DNA of 64,000 nt from Thermomonospora echinospora (GTDB lineage Bacteria; Actinomycetota; Actinomycetes; Streptosporangiales; Streptosporangiaceae), in contig NZ_FNVO01000010.1 of the NCBI RefSeq assembly GCF_900108175.1, forward strand, positions 124,001 through 188,000. The letters are read 5' to 3'. Position numbers and translations under genes: made by a program. Shown here piece by piece: positions 1-8,179 of the stretch (position 1 is the first letter of the stretch; every line of letters begins with the position of its first letter). Under the pieces are notes generated by a model. That model was not told where the DNA came from, made no database searches, and was given only the letters and a program-made list of their open reading frames with translations.

Positions 1-37
1 GTGATCCCGTGCCCCGGCCCTGGACGAGGAGTGAGAC

Positions 38-1201
38 GTGACAATCGACTCCGCGCGTGGCGCGCCATCCCCCGGCGCCTCTGGACCGGCCGGTCTCGAC
101 GAGGCCCCGCCGTCGCCGGAACTCATCCAGCTGCTGACCCCCGAAGGCATCCGGGTGGAGCACCCGGACTACCCCCTGGAGCTGACCCCCGAAGAGGTGC
201 GCGGGCTCTACCGCGACCTGGTGATGGTGCGCCGGATCGACCTGGAGGCGGTGGCGCTCACCCGCCAGGGCGAGCTGGGCCTGTGGGCGTCCCTGCTGGG
301 CCAGGAGGCCGCCCAGGTGGGCTCCGGCCGGGCGCTGGCCGAACGCGACATGGTGTTCCCGACCTACCGCGAGCATGGCGTGGCCTGGTGCCGGGGCCTT
401 GACCCGCGTCGGCTGCTGGCCCTGTTCCGCGGGCTGAGCAACTGCGGATGGGACCCGGCCGAGCACAATTTCCACCTGTACACGATCGTCATCGGCAGCC
501 AGACCCTGCACGCCGCCGGCTACGCCATGGGCATCCAGCGGGACGGGGTGCTGGGCACCGAGAACGCCGCCGCCGCCATCGCCTACTTCGGCGACGGGGC
601 GACCTCCCAGGGGGACGTGAACGAGTCGTTCGTGTTCGCCTCGGTGTTCAACGCGCCGATCGTGTTCTTCTGCCAGAACAACCAGTGGGCCATCTCCGAG
701 CCGCTGGAGAAGCAGTCGCGCATCCCCCTCTACAAGAGGGCCCAGGGCTTCGGCTTCCCGGGCCTGCGGGTGGACGGCAACGACGTGTTCGCGTGCCTGG
801 CGGTCACCCGCAAGGCGCTGGAGGCGGCCCGCAGCGGCCAGGGCCCCACCCTCATCGAGGCGTACACGTACCGGATGGGCGCGCACACCACCACCGACGA
901 CCCGACCCGCTACCGGCTGGCGGCCGAGCTGGAGTCGTGGAAGCTCAAGGACCCGATCGAACGGGTCAAGGCGTACCTGGTCAAGAACGAGATGGCGGAC
1001 GCCGCCTTCTTCGGGGAGGTGGAGGCCGAGGCCAAGCGGTACGCCACCGAGCTGCGCCGCGACTGCCTGGCGATGCCCGACCCCAAGCCGCTGGCGATGT
1101 TCGACAACGTCTACGCCGAGCCGCATTCGCTGATCACCGAGGAGCGGGAGCAGTTCGCCGCCTACCTCGACTCGTTCGAGACCGAGGGGAGCGGGGCATG
1201 A
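38..1201 (+). CDS. 2-oxoacid dehydrogenase E1 component, alpha subunit
   Basis: This is the thiamine-diphosphate-binding alpha half of a heterotetrameric E1, which decarboxylates pyruvate or a branched-chain 2-oxoacid and passes the acyl group to E2. The 387-residue protein carries the TPP/Mg motif GDGATSQGDVNES near residues 188-200, followed by the usual FCQNNQWAIS segment. An N-terminal extension of about 50 residues rich in Pro, Ser and Gly precedes the family core. The GTG start at 38 is preceded by GGACGAGGAG. The stop overlaps the ATG of the E1 beta gene by four bases (ATGA), so the two are translationally coupled. Pyruvate versus branched-chain substrate cannot be settled from sequence alone. 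The enoyl-CoA hydratase nearby and the lack of an E3 gene fit a catabolic branched-chain enzyme somewhat better. Confidence 0.93.
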   Translation: MTIDSARGAPSPGASGPAGLDEAPPSPELIQLLTPEGIRVEHPDYPLELTPEEVRGLYRDLVMVRRIDLEAVALTRQGELGLWASLLGQEAAQVGSGRALAERDMVFPTYREHGVAWCRGLDPRRLLALFRGLSNCGWDPAEHNFHLYTIVIGSQTLHAAGYAMGIQRDGVLGTENAAAAIAYFGDGATSQGDVNESFVFASVFNAPIVFFCQNNQWAISEPLEKQSRIPLYKRAQGFGFPGLRVDGNDVFACLAVTRKALEAARSGQGPTLIEAYTYRMGAHTTTDDPTRYRLAAELESWKLKDPIERVKAYLVKNEMADAAFFGEVEAEAKRYATELRRDCLAMPDPKPLAMFDNVYAEPHSLITEEREQFAAYLDSFETEGSGA

Positions 1202-2190
1202 CCGAGCCGGCCGTCATGACGCTGGCCAAGGCGCTGAACGAGGGGCTGCGCCGTGCCATGGACGACGACCCCAAGGTCCTGGTGATGGGCGAGGACGTCG
1301 GCCGTCTCGGCGGGGTGTTCCGGGTGACCGACGGGCTGCAGAAGGACTTCGGGGAGGAGCGGGTGATCGACACCCCGCTCGCCGAGTCCGGGATCGTGGG
1401 CACCGCGATCGGGCTGGCGCTGCGCGGCTACCGGCCGGTGGTGGAGATCCAGTTCGACGGGTTCGTGTTCCCGGCCGCCGACCAGATCATCACCCAGCTC
1501 GCCAAGATGCGGCTGCGGTCGCTGGGCGCGGTGAAGCTGCCGGTGGTGATCCGCATCCCCTGCGGCGGCGGGATCGGCGCCGTCGAGCACCACAGCGAGT
1601 CCCCGGAGGCGTACTTCACGCACACCAGCGGGCTGCGGGTGGTGGCCTGCTCGCACCCGGCCGACGCCTACACGATGATCCAGCAGGCGGTGACCTGCGA
1701 CGACCCGGTCATCTTCTTCGAGCCCAAGCGGCGCTACTGGGACAAGGCGCCGGTGGACAAGAGCGCCGCCCCCGGCGACTGGACGCCGTTCGACCGGGCC
1801 CAGGTGGTCAACCCCGGCGACGACGTCACGGTGCTGGCGTACGGGCCGATGGTCAAGACCTGTCTGGAGGCCGCCTCGGCGGCGCTGGAGGAGGACCGCT
1901 CGCTGGAGGTCATCGACCTGCGCTCGCTCAACCCGCTGGACATCGGCACCGTGGTGGACTCGGTGCGGCGGACCGGCCGCTGCGTGGTCGTCCACGAGGC
2001 GCCCGTCTTCACCGGGTACGGGGCCGAGCTGGCGGCCCGCATCAGCGAAAAATGCTTCTACCACCTGGAGGCCCCGGTGCTGCGGGTCGGCGGGTTCTCC
2101 ACGCCGTACCCGCCGTCCCGGCTGGAGGACCACTACCTGCCGGACCTGGACCGGGTGCTGGACGCCGTCGACCGGGCCATGGAGTGGTGA
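1198..2190 (+). CDS. 2-oxoacid dehydrogenase E1 component, beta subunit
   Basis: This is the beta subunit of the same E1 enzyme, 330 residues and full length for the family. It has the transketolase-like pyrimidine-binding domain (GEDVGRLGGVFRVT near residue 30, then DTPLAESGIVGTAIG) and the C-terminal transketolase domain (VLAYGPMVKTCLEAA, then EVIDLRSLNPLD). It pairs with the alpha subunit to form the active site and docks on E2. The ATG at 1198 overlaps the upstream stop, and its own stop lies within the start region of the E2 gene. The three genes therefore form one tightly coupled operon. Confidence 0.93.
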   Translation: MTEPAVMTLAKALNEGLRRAMDDDPKVLVMGEDVGRLGGVFRVTDGLQKDFGEERVIDTPLAESGIVGTAIGLALRGYRPVVEIQFDGFVFPAADQIITQLAKMRLRSLGAVKLPVVIRIPCGGGIGAVEHHSESPEAYFTHTSGLRVVACSHPADAYTMIQQAVTCDDPVIFFEPKRRYWDKAPVDKSAAPGDWTPFDRAQVVNPGDDVTVLAYGPMVKTCLEAASAALEEDRSLEVIDLRSLNPLDIGTVVDSVRRTGRCVVVHEAPVFTGYGAELAARISEKCFYHLEAPVLRVGGFSTPYPPSRLEDHYLPDLDRVLDAVDRAMEW

Positions 2191-2195
2191 CCGCC

Positions 2196-3701
2196 GTGAC
2201 CGAAGTGAAGACGTTCAAGCTGCCCGACGTGGGCGAGGGGCTGACCGAGGCCGAGATCGTCCGCTGGCATGTCCAGCCCGGCGACCAGGTTGAGGTCAAC
2301 CAGATCATCGTGGAGATCGAGACCGCCAAGGCCATTGTCGAGCTGCCCTGCCCGTACGAGGGCGAGGTGGCCGGACTGCTGGTGGAGGAGGGGCGGACGG
2401 TCGACGTCGGGGTCCCGATCATCTCCGTCCGGGTCGCGGGCGAGTCCGCCGAGTCCGCCGAGGAGGTCGAGCCGCCGGTCGTCGTCTCCACGGCCGAGCA
2501 GCTCGCGGCCAAGGAGGACCTGGTGCCCTCGGCGGCGGCCGACCCGGGCACGCATGTGGCTCCGGACACCGGGCCGGACAAGCCCAAGCGGCAGCCGGTG
2601 CTGGTGGGGTACGGGGTGAAGCCGGGCGCCACCCGGCGGCGTCCCCGCAAGCGGCCCGCGCCTGCGCGCTCCGCGCAGCCCACGGGTGAGGCACGGCGCG
2701 CCCTGGCCAAGCCTCCCGTACGGAAGCTGGCCAGGGACCTGGGGGTCGATCTGGCCGCCGTCGCCGGTACGGGCCCGCACGGGACGATCACCCGCGACGA
2801 CGTGCGCCTCGCCGCACGGGAACGCGCGGCAGGCCCGCTCGCCGGTGAGAACGGGCGGGCGCCCGCCGCCGCACCGGCTCCCGAACGCGTCACCAGGAGC
2901 GCACCCGTACCCGAGCGCCCGGTCGTGCACGAGGGCCGGGGCGTCCCGGCGAGCCTGTCGCTGTCGGAGGGCGCCGTTCCTCCGGCCGGCGCCCGCGAGG
3001 AGCGGATCCCGGTCAGGGGGGTGCGCAAGAGCACCGCCTCGGCGATGGTGCGGTCGGCGTTCACCGCACCGCAGGTGACCGAGTTCCTGCAGGTGGACGT
3101 CACCGAGATGATGGAGACGGTACGGCGGCTGCGGGAGCTGCCGGAGTTCGCCGAGGTCAGGGTGACGCCGCTGCTGCTGGTGGCCAAGGCGCTGCTCACG
3201 GCGGTGCGGCGGCACCCGATGGTCAACGCGTCCTGGGCGGACGGGGGCGGGGCCGGCGACGAGATCGTGGTCAGGCGCTACGTCAACCTCGGCATCGCCG
3301 CCGCCACCCCGCGCGGGCTGCTCGTCCCCAACATCAAGGACGCCGACCGGATGACGCTGCCCGAGCTGGCGGCGGCGCTGGGGCGGCTCGTCGAGACCGC
3401 CCGGGAGGGCCGGGCACAGCCGGCCGACCTGACGGGCGGGACGATCACCATCACCAACGTCGGGGTCTTCGGGGTGGACGCCGGCACCCCGATCCTCACC
3501 CCCGGCGAGGCCGCCATCCTCGCCTTCGGGCAGGTCAGGGACATGCCCTGGGTGCACGAGGGTGAGCTGGCGATCCGCCGGGTGACCACGCTGTCGCTGT
3601 CGTTCGACCACCGCATCGTGGACGGCGAGCTCGGCTCGGCCGTCCTGCGGGACGTCGGCGCGATGCTGGAGAACCCGCTGCGCATGCTCGCCTGGAGCTG
3701 A
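2196..3701 (+). CDS. Dihydrolipoamide acyltransferase (E2) of the 2-oxoacid dehydrogenase complex
   Basis: The E2 core carries acyl groups on a lipoyl-lysine and transfers them to CoA. From N to C terminus it has one lipoyl domain (VGEGLTEAEIV, with the modified Lys in IETAKAIVELP near residue 45), a long Pro/Ala-rich linker, a peripheral subunit-binding domain (VRKLARDLGVDLAAVAGTG around residues 175-195) and the acyltransferase domain with the catalytic DHRIVDGELG near the end. GTG at 2196 was chosen because TEVKTFKLPDVGEG is the typical family N-terminus. GTG at 2187, overlapping the E1 beta stop, is possible and would add three residues. No E3 gene follows; a strong hairpin terminator ends the operon. 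Confidence 0.92.
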   Translation: MTEVKTFKLPDVGEGLTEAEIVRWHVQPGDQVEVNQIIVEIETAKAIVELPCPYEGEVAGLLVEEGRTVDVGVPIISVRVAGESAESAEEVEPPVVVSTAEQLAAKEDLVPSAAADPGTHVAPDTGPDKPKRQPVLVGYGVKPGATRRRPRKRPAPARSAQPTGEARRALAKPPVRKLARDLGVDLAAVAGTGPHGTITRDDVRLAARERAAGPLAGENGRAPAAAPAPERVTRSAPVPERPVVHEGRGVPASLSLSEGAVPPAGAREERIPVRGVRKSTASAMVRSAFTAPQVTEFLQVDVTEMMETVRRLRELPEFAEVRVTPLLLVAKALLTAVRRHPMVNASWADGGGAGDEIVVRRYVNLGIAAATPRGLLVPNIKDADRMTLPELAAALGRLVETAREGRAQPADLTGGTITITNVGVFGVDAGTPILTPGEAAILAFGQVRDMPWVHEGELAIRRVTTLSLSFDHRIVDGELGSAVLRDVGAMLENPLRMLAWS

Positions 3702-3738
3702 CCGGCCGACCGGCCGACCATCTGACCGGCTGACCGAC

Positions 3739-3776
3739 CCGGGCCCGCCCGCCGTCCTCACGGCGGGCGGGCCCGG
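3739..3776 (+). terminator. Strong hairpin terminator after the E1-E2 operon
   Basis: A perfect 17-bp G+C stem (3739-3755 with 3760-3776) closes a CCTC tetraloop 37 bases after the E2 stop. There is only a short T-rich run (GTGTCGTTT) after it, as is common for actinomycete terminators. Confidence 0.85.
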
Positions 3777-3799
3777 TGTCGTTTCCGCACGAGGGTTGC

Positions 3800-3833
3800 A
3801 GAATTTTTTTCTAGTCCTCTAGAGTTTTCTTCT
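3800..3833. promoter_or_regulatory. AT-rich promoter/operator in front of a TetR gene
   Basis: A conspicuous AT-rich stretch sits directly before the GTG of the TetR gene. It contains CTAGTCCTCTAG (3811-3822), two CTAG half-sites four bases apart. Its position makes it a candidate self-operator, and its closeness to the start codon suggests a very short or absent leader. This is inference from position and symmetry only. Confidence 0.4.
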
Positions 3834-4430
3834 GTGACGGGGCGACGGGAGAGCGGCAGGGACCGGATCATGCGGGCCGCGCTCGGCTGTTTCAGCCGGG
3901 ACGGGGTGGCCGGGACCCCCCTCGGCCGGCTGCTCTCCGAGAGCGGGGTGAGCGCCGGCAGCTTCTACCACCACTTCGCGGGCAAGGAGCAGGTGGCCGC
4001 CGCGCTCTACGTGGAGACGCTGCGGCTGTTCCAGGAGGGCTTCCTGCGGGAGCTGCGGCGGCACGCCGACCCCCGGGAGGCGATCGCGGCGTGCGTCGCG
4101 TTCCACATCGGCTGGTGCGCCGAGAACCCCGATCGCGCACGGTTCCTGTTCACCGAGCGTCCCCCCGGCCGTGACGAGGAGGGCGGACGGGACCTGGCCG
4201 CGCAGAACCGCACCTTCTTCGCGGACGTGCTGGCCTGGTGGCGGCCGCACGAGTACCACGGCGTGCTGCGGCACATCGACGTCACCACCGGATGCGTGCT
4301 GTGGCTCGGCCCCTCCCAGGAGCTGTGCCGGATGTGGCTGACCGGGCAGGTGCCACAACCGGCCCCGGACCAGATCGCGCTGTTGGGCGAGGCGGCCTGG
4401 CAGTGCCTCAGACGACCCGACGCCTCATGA
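3834..4430 (+). CDS. TetR-family transcriptional regulator
   Basis: A 198-residue repressor-type protein. Residues 8-55 form the TetR helix-turn-helix, with IMRAALGCFSRDGVAGTPL and the recognition segment VSAGSFYHHFAGKEQVAAAL. The C-terminal part carries a ligand pocket rich in Trp and Cys (AWWRPHEYHG, WLGPSQELCRMWLTG). The GTG at 3834 starts right after an AT-rich stretch. It lies between the oxoacid dehydrogenase operon and an enoyl-CoA hydratase transcribed the same way, so control of acyl-CoA catabolism is a reasonable guess. The ligand is unknown. Confidence 0.88.
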   Translation: MTGRRESGRDRIMRAALGCFSRDGVAGTPLGRLLSESGVSAGSFYHHFAGKEQVAAALYVETLRLFQEGFLRELRRHADPREAIAACVAFHIGWCAENPDRARFLFTERPPGRDEEGGRDLAAQNRTFFADVLAWWRPHEYHGVLRHIDVTTGCVLWLGPSQELCRMWLTGQVPQPAPDQIALLGEAAWQCLRRPDAS

Positions 4431-4475
4431 CCCGTCGGCCGGACACCCGGCCGTTCCCCCGGAAGGGAGCCATGC

Positions 4476-5315
4476 ATGGACACCATGTCGTCGTACGCGC
4501 ACGTCCTGGCGCAGGCGCAGAGTGAGACCAGGGAGCTGGTGCAGGTCGAGCGCCACCAGGGCTATGCGGTGCTCCGGCTCGCCGACCCCGGCAAGCTCAA
4601 TGTGCTCAGCGCGGCCATGTCCCTGCAGATCCGGACGGCCCTCGGTGAGCTCACCGCCGACCCGGCGGTCCGCGCGATCATCCTCACCGGCGCCGACCCG
4701 GGGTTTTGCACCGGCGGTGACCTGCGGCTGATGCGGGAGGTGACGAGAGCGCTCGCCGACCCCGCCGACGAGCACGGCGCCACCACGCCGTGGCGGTTCA
4801 TCCGCCGCGAGTTCGGCGCCATCGTGCGGATGATCGCGGGCCGGGACACCGCGGTGGTGGCCGCCGTCAACGGCCCGGCGGCCGGGGTCGGGCTGGCCAT
4901 GGCCTTCGCCTGCGACATGGTCATCGCCTCCGATCGGGCGGTGCTCGTCCCGGCCTTCGGCAAGCTCGGGCTGTTGCCCGAGGTCGGCACGAGCTGGTTC
5001 ATCACCCGCCGTCTCGGCTACCAGCGCGCGTTCGAGTACTACGTGTCCGGCGAGCACATCCCCGCCCAGCGGGCCCTGGAGCTCGGGGTGGTCAACGAGG
5101 TGGTCCCCCATGAGGAGCTGCTGGACCGGGCGCGGTCCTGGTGCGAGCGGATGGTCGCCCTCCCCGAGCACGCGCTCGCCATGACCAAGCCGCTGCTCCG
5201 CCAGGCCGCCGACATGTCCTGGGAGCAGGCCCTGACCATGGAGGAGTACGCCGAGCCCAGCTGCTTCACCACCAAGCCCTTCGCCCGCGCGGTAGAGGGG
5301 ATGCTCGGCCGCTGA
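4476..5315 (+). CDS. Enoyl-CoA hydratase/isomerase (crotonase) family protein
   Basis: A crotonase-fold enzyme of 279 residues acting on acyl-CoA thioesters. The family core is visible: ADPGKLNVLSAAMS near residue 35, the oxyanion-hole segment GADPGFCTGGDLRLM near residue 72, the second segment AAVNGPAAGVGLAMAFACD near residue 130, and FGKLGLLPEVGTSWFITRRLG. The glutamate in LLPEVGTSW is the expected general acid/base of the hydratase type. The C-terminus (FTTKPFARAVEGMLGR) fits the usual trimerisation helix. It may act with the preceding regulator and operon in branched-chain or fatty acid degradation. The exact substrate is unknown. Confidence 0.88.
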   Translation: MDTMSSYAHVLAQAQSETRELVQVERHQGYAVLRLADPGKLNVLSAAMSLQIRTALGELTADPAVRAIILTGADPGFCTGGDLRLMREVTRALADPADEHGATTPWRFIRREFGAIVRMIAGRDTAVVAAVNGPAAGVGLAMAFACDMVIASDRAVLVPAFGKLGLLPEVGTSWFITRRLGYQRAFEYYVSGEHIPAQRALELGVVNEVVPHEELLDRARSWCERMVALPEHALAMTKPLLRQAADMSWEQALTMEEYAEPSCFTTKPFARAVEGMLGR

Positions 5316-5325
5316 GCCCACCGGA

Positions 5326-5355
5326 CCGGACGGGGCCTGCGGCGGGCCCGTCCGG
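5326..5355 (+). terminator. Hairpin terminator after the enoyl-CoA hydratase gene
   Basis: CCGGACGGG (5326-5334) pairs with CCCGTCCGG (5347-5355) around a G-rich loop, just past the stop codon. It has no T-tract. Confidence 0.6.
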
Positions 5356-5491
5356 ACGACGGCCGGCGGTCCGGGGGCCGGTTCTCCACACCGATCAGGG
5401 CCTGGTTTGAATCGACCGGGGGTGGGGGAATTTGTGATCGGCGCCACCCCACCCAATGTGACCGTGCGGTCGCTTCCCCCGGGAGGAAACC

Positions 5492-7693
5492 GTGTCCACC
5501 CCCACGGCCGACCCTGCGCCGGCCACCGCCGCCCCGCCCCCACGCCGCCGGATGACCCCGAAGCAGATCGCCGTCTGGGGAGCGGTGAGCCTGATCGGCG
5601 CGGTCTCCTGGGCCGTGATCGCGCTGATCCGGGGGGAGGAGATCTCCGCCGCCTGGCTGGTGTTCGCGGCGGTCGCCTCCTACGCCATCGCCTACCGCTT
5701 CTACGCCCGGTTCATCGCCTACCGGGTGCTGCGCGTCGACGACACCCGCGCCACCCCCGCCGAACGGCTGGACAACGGCGTCGACTACCACCCCACCGAT
5801 CGGCGGGTGCTGTTCGGCCACCACTTCGCCGCCATCGCCGGGGCCGGGCCGCTGGTCGGGCCGGTGCTGGCGGCGCAGATGGGCTATCTGCCCGGCACCC
5901 TGTGGATCATCGTCGGGGTGATCTTCGCCGGTGCGGTGCAGGACATGGTGGTGCTGTTCTTCTCGATGCGCCGGGGCGGCCGCAGCCTGGGCCAGATGGC
6001 GCGCGAGGAGATCGGCCCGGTGGGCGGGGCGGCGGCGCTGGTCGCCGTGCTGGCCATCATGATCATCCTGCTGGCGGTGCTGGCGCTGGTGGTGGTGAAC
6101 GCGCTCAAGGGCTCCCCGTGGGGGACCTTCTCGATCGCGATGACCATCCCGATCGCCCTGTTCATGGGCTTCTACCTGCGCTACCTGCGGCCCGGCCGGG
6201 TGGTGGAGACCTCCGCCATCGGGGTGGCGCTGCTGCTGCTGGCGATCGTGGGCGGCGGCTGGGTGGCCGAGTCCGCGCTGGCCGACACCTTCACCCTGTC
6301 CGGTGAGGCGCTGGTGATCGCGCTGGTGGTGTACGGGTTCGTGGCCTCGGTGCTGCCGGTGTGGATGCTGCTGGCCCCGCGCGACTACCTGAGCGCGTTC
6401 ATGAAGGTCGGCGTGGTGGTGCTGCTGGCGGCGGCGATCCTGCTGGCCTGGCCGACGGTGCGCACCGAGGCGTTCACCGACTTCGCCTTCAACGGGCAGG
6501 GGCCGGTGTTCGCCGGCTCGCTGTTCCCCTTCGTGTTCATCATCATCGCCTGCGGCGCGCTGTCGGGGTTCCACTCGCTGATCTCCTCCGGCACCACGCC
6601 CAAGATGATCATGAAGGAGTCGCAGATCCGGGTGATCGGCTACGGCGGGATGCTCACCGAGTCGTTCGTGGCGATCATGGCGCTGGTGGCGGCCTGCATC
6701 ATCGACCCCGGGCTGTACTTCGCGATGAACATGCCCGGCCCGGCGCTCGGCCCCACCCTGGAGAGCGCCTCGGCCGCGGTGACCAACCTGGGCTTCACCA
6801 TCACCCCCGACCAGCTCGCCGCCGCCGCCCGCTCGGTGGAGGAGGCCACGCTGGTCGGCCGCAGCGGCGGCGCGCCCACGCTGGCCGTGGGCATGAGCGA
6901 GATCCTGTCCGACATCTTCGGCGGGGACGCCTTCAAGGCGTTCTGGTACCACTTCGCGATCATGTTCGAGGCGCTGTTCATCCTGACCACGGTGGACGCC
7001 GGCACCCGGGTCGGCCGGTTCATGCTGCAGGACACCGTCGGCAACGTGTGGAAGAAGGCCGGCGACGTCAGCTGGAAGCCCGGCGTGTACGCCGCCAGCG
7101 CGATCGTCGTCGCCGCCTGGGGCTACTTCCTGTGGGTGGGGGTGCGCGACCCGCTGGGCGGCATCAACCAGCTGTTCCCGCTGTTCGGCATCGCCAACCA
7201 GTTGCTGGCGGCCATCGCCCTGACCGTCTGCACCACCCTGCTCATCAAGTCCGGCCGGGCAAAGTGGGCCTGGGTCACCATCGTCCCGCTGACCTGGGAC
7301 GTCGTGGTCACGCTCACCGCCTCCTGGCAGAAGGTGTTCTCCGACGACCCCAAGGTGGGCTTCTTCGCCCAGCGGGAGCAGTTCCAGGCCGCCCTGGACG
7401 CGGGCAAGACCTCGCTCGGCACCGCCAAGACCCCCGACGAGATGCGGCAGGTCGTCCTCAACACCACCGTCGACGGCGTGCTGGCCGCCTTCTTCGCCGT
7501 CCTGGTCATCATCGTGCTGGTCGACGCGGCCCGCGTCTGGATCAAGGCGCTGCGCGCCGGCGGCACCCTGCCCACCCACGAGGACCCGTACGTGAAGTCC
7601 ACGACCTGGGCCCCGTCCGGTCTGGTCGCCACCGCCGAGGAACGCCAGATCATGAAGGAGCGCGCACACGAGGAGGCCGGAGCACCATCATGA
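5492..7693 (+). CDS. cstA: CstA-family carbon starvation / pyruvate transporter
   Basis: A large polytopic inner-membrane protein of 733 residues, the usual size for CstA/BtsT. Hydrophobic helices run through almost the whole length. Family hallmarks include the LFGHHFAAIAGAGPLVGPVLA segment (around residues 107-127), the HSLISSGTTPKM region and FLWVGVRDPLGGINQLFPLFGI. Characterised relatives import pyruvate or peptides when carbon is limiting. GTG at 5492 follows a clear GGGAGGAAACC ribosome-binding site. Its stop overlaps the following small gene by four bases. The extramembrane insert around residues 620-660 has no recognised motif. Confidence 0.93.
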   Translation: MSTPTADPAPATAAPPPRRRMTPKQIAVWGAVSLIGAVSWAVIALIRGEEISAAWLVFAAVASYAIAYRFYARFIAYRVLRVDDTRATPAERLDNGVDYHPTDRRVLFGHHFAAIAGAGPLVGPVLAAQMGYLPGTLWIIVGVIFAGAVQDMVVLFFSMRRGGRSLGQMAREEIGPVGGAAALVAVLAIMIILLAVLALVVVNALKGSPWGTFSIAMTIPIALFMGFYLRYLRPGRVVETSAIGVALLLLAIVGGGWVAESALADTFTLSGEALVIALVVYGFVASVLPVWMLLAPRDYLSAFMKVGVVVLLAAAILLAWPTVRTEAFTDFAFNGQGPVFAGSLFPFVFIIIACGALSGFHSLISSGTTPKMIMKESQIRVIGYGGMLTESFVAIMALVAACIIDPGLYFAMNMPGPALGPTLESASAAVTNLGFTITPDQLAAAARSVEEATLVGRSGGAPTLAVGMSEILSDIFGGDAFKAFWYHFAIMFEALFILTTVDAGTRVGRFMLQDTVGNVWKKAGDVSWKPGVYAASAIVVAAWGYFLWVGVRDPLGGINQLFPLFGIANQLLAAIALTVCTTLLIKSGRAKWAWVTIVPLTWDVVVTLTASWQKVFSDDPKVGFFAQREQFQAALDAGKTSLGTAKTPDEMRQVVLNTTVDGVLAAFFAVLVIIVLVDAARVWIKALRAGGTLPTHEDPYVKSTTWAPSGLVATAEERQIMKERAHEEAGAPS

Positions 7694-7926
7694 CCGCCCC
7701 ACCCCGCCCGCTCGGACAGGCCGCCGGACAGGTGCGCGCCCGCCTCGCCGAACGGCTGCGGACCGCCTGGCTGCTGCTGCGCGAGTTCTCCGGGGAACGC
7801 GCCTACGAGATCTACCTCGAACACCACCACCGCCACCATCCCGGCGAGCCGGTGATGTCCGAACGCGAGTTCTGGCGCCACCACATCGACTCCCGCGACC
7901 GCAACCCCCGCGCCACCTGCTGCTGA
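7690..7926 (+). CDS. YbdD/YjiX-family small protein, partner of CstA
   Basis: A 78-residue soluble protein of the CstA-associated YbdD/YjiX (DUF466) type. The conserved core SGERAYEIYLEHHHRHHPG and the MSEREFWRHHIDSR segment are present. It ends in a Cys pair (ATCC) rather than the more common CC-before-end arrangement of some relatives. It starts at an ATGA overlap with cstA, so the two are coupled. Homologous proteins are needed for CstA/BtsT-type transport, though the mechanism is not settled. Confidence 0.88.
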   Translation: MTAPPRPLGQAAGQVRARLAERLRTAWLLLREFSGERAYEIYLEHHHRHHPGEPVMSEREFWRHHIDSRDRNPRATCC

Positions 7927-7956
7927 TCCGAAGCTCCCCGCCCGGCACCCGGGCGG

Positions 7957-8172
7957 TCAGGGATGTGCAGGTTCGGGGTTTTCAATGATGCGGATGACCG
8001 AGTTGGGGCACAGTCTGGCGGCGCGGCGGGCGCGGGCGTGCGACTCCGGCGGCGGGTGGTCGTCGAGGACGATGACGGTGCCGTCCTCGTCGGACTGGTC
8101 GAACAGGTCGGGTGCGCTGAAGACGCACTGACCGGCGCCGCGGCAACGGTCGTGGTCGGCCACGATCTTCAT
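7957..8172 (-). CDS. Small ferredoxin ([3Fe-4S] type) for the adjacent P450
   Basis: A 71-residue ferredoxin of the kind paired with actinomycete P450s. The cluster ligands are C10 and C16 in DRCRGAGQCVF and the Cys of the C-terminal LCP. The position of the usual second Cys is Ala/Gly, which predicts a [3Fe-4S] cluster. It lies seven bases downstream of the P450 stop on the same strand and is almost certainly cotranscribed as its electron donor. No ferredoxin reductase is nearby. Confidence 0.92.
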   Translation of the reverse strand: MKIVADHDRCRGAGQCVFSAPDLFDQSDEDGTVIVLDDHPPPESHARARRAARLCPNSVIRIIENPEPAHP

Positions 8173-8179
8173 GGGCGGG

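Noticed and set aside
5039-7669. An 876-codon open frame on the minus strand over the CstA gene
   Set aside because: His/Gln/Arg/Gly-rich repeats typical of an antisense frame; the plus strand encodes an evident CstA with a good ribosome-binding site.
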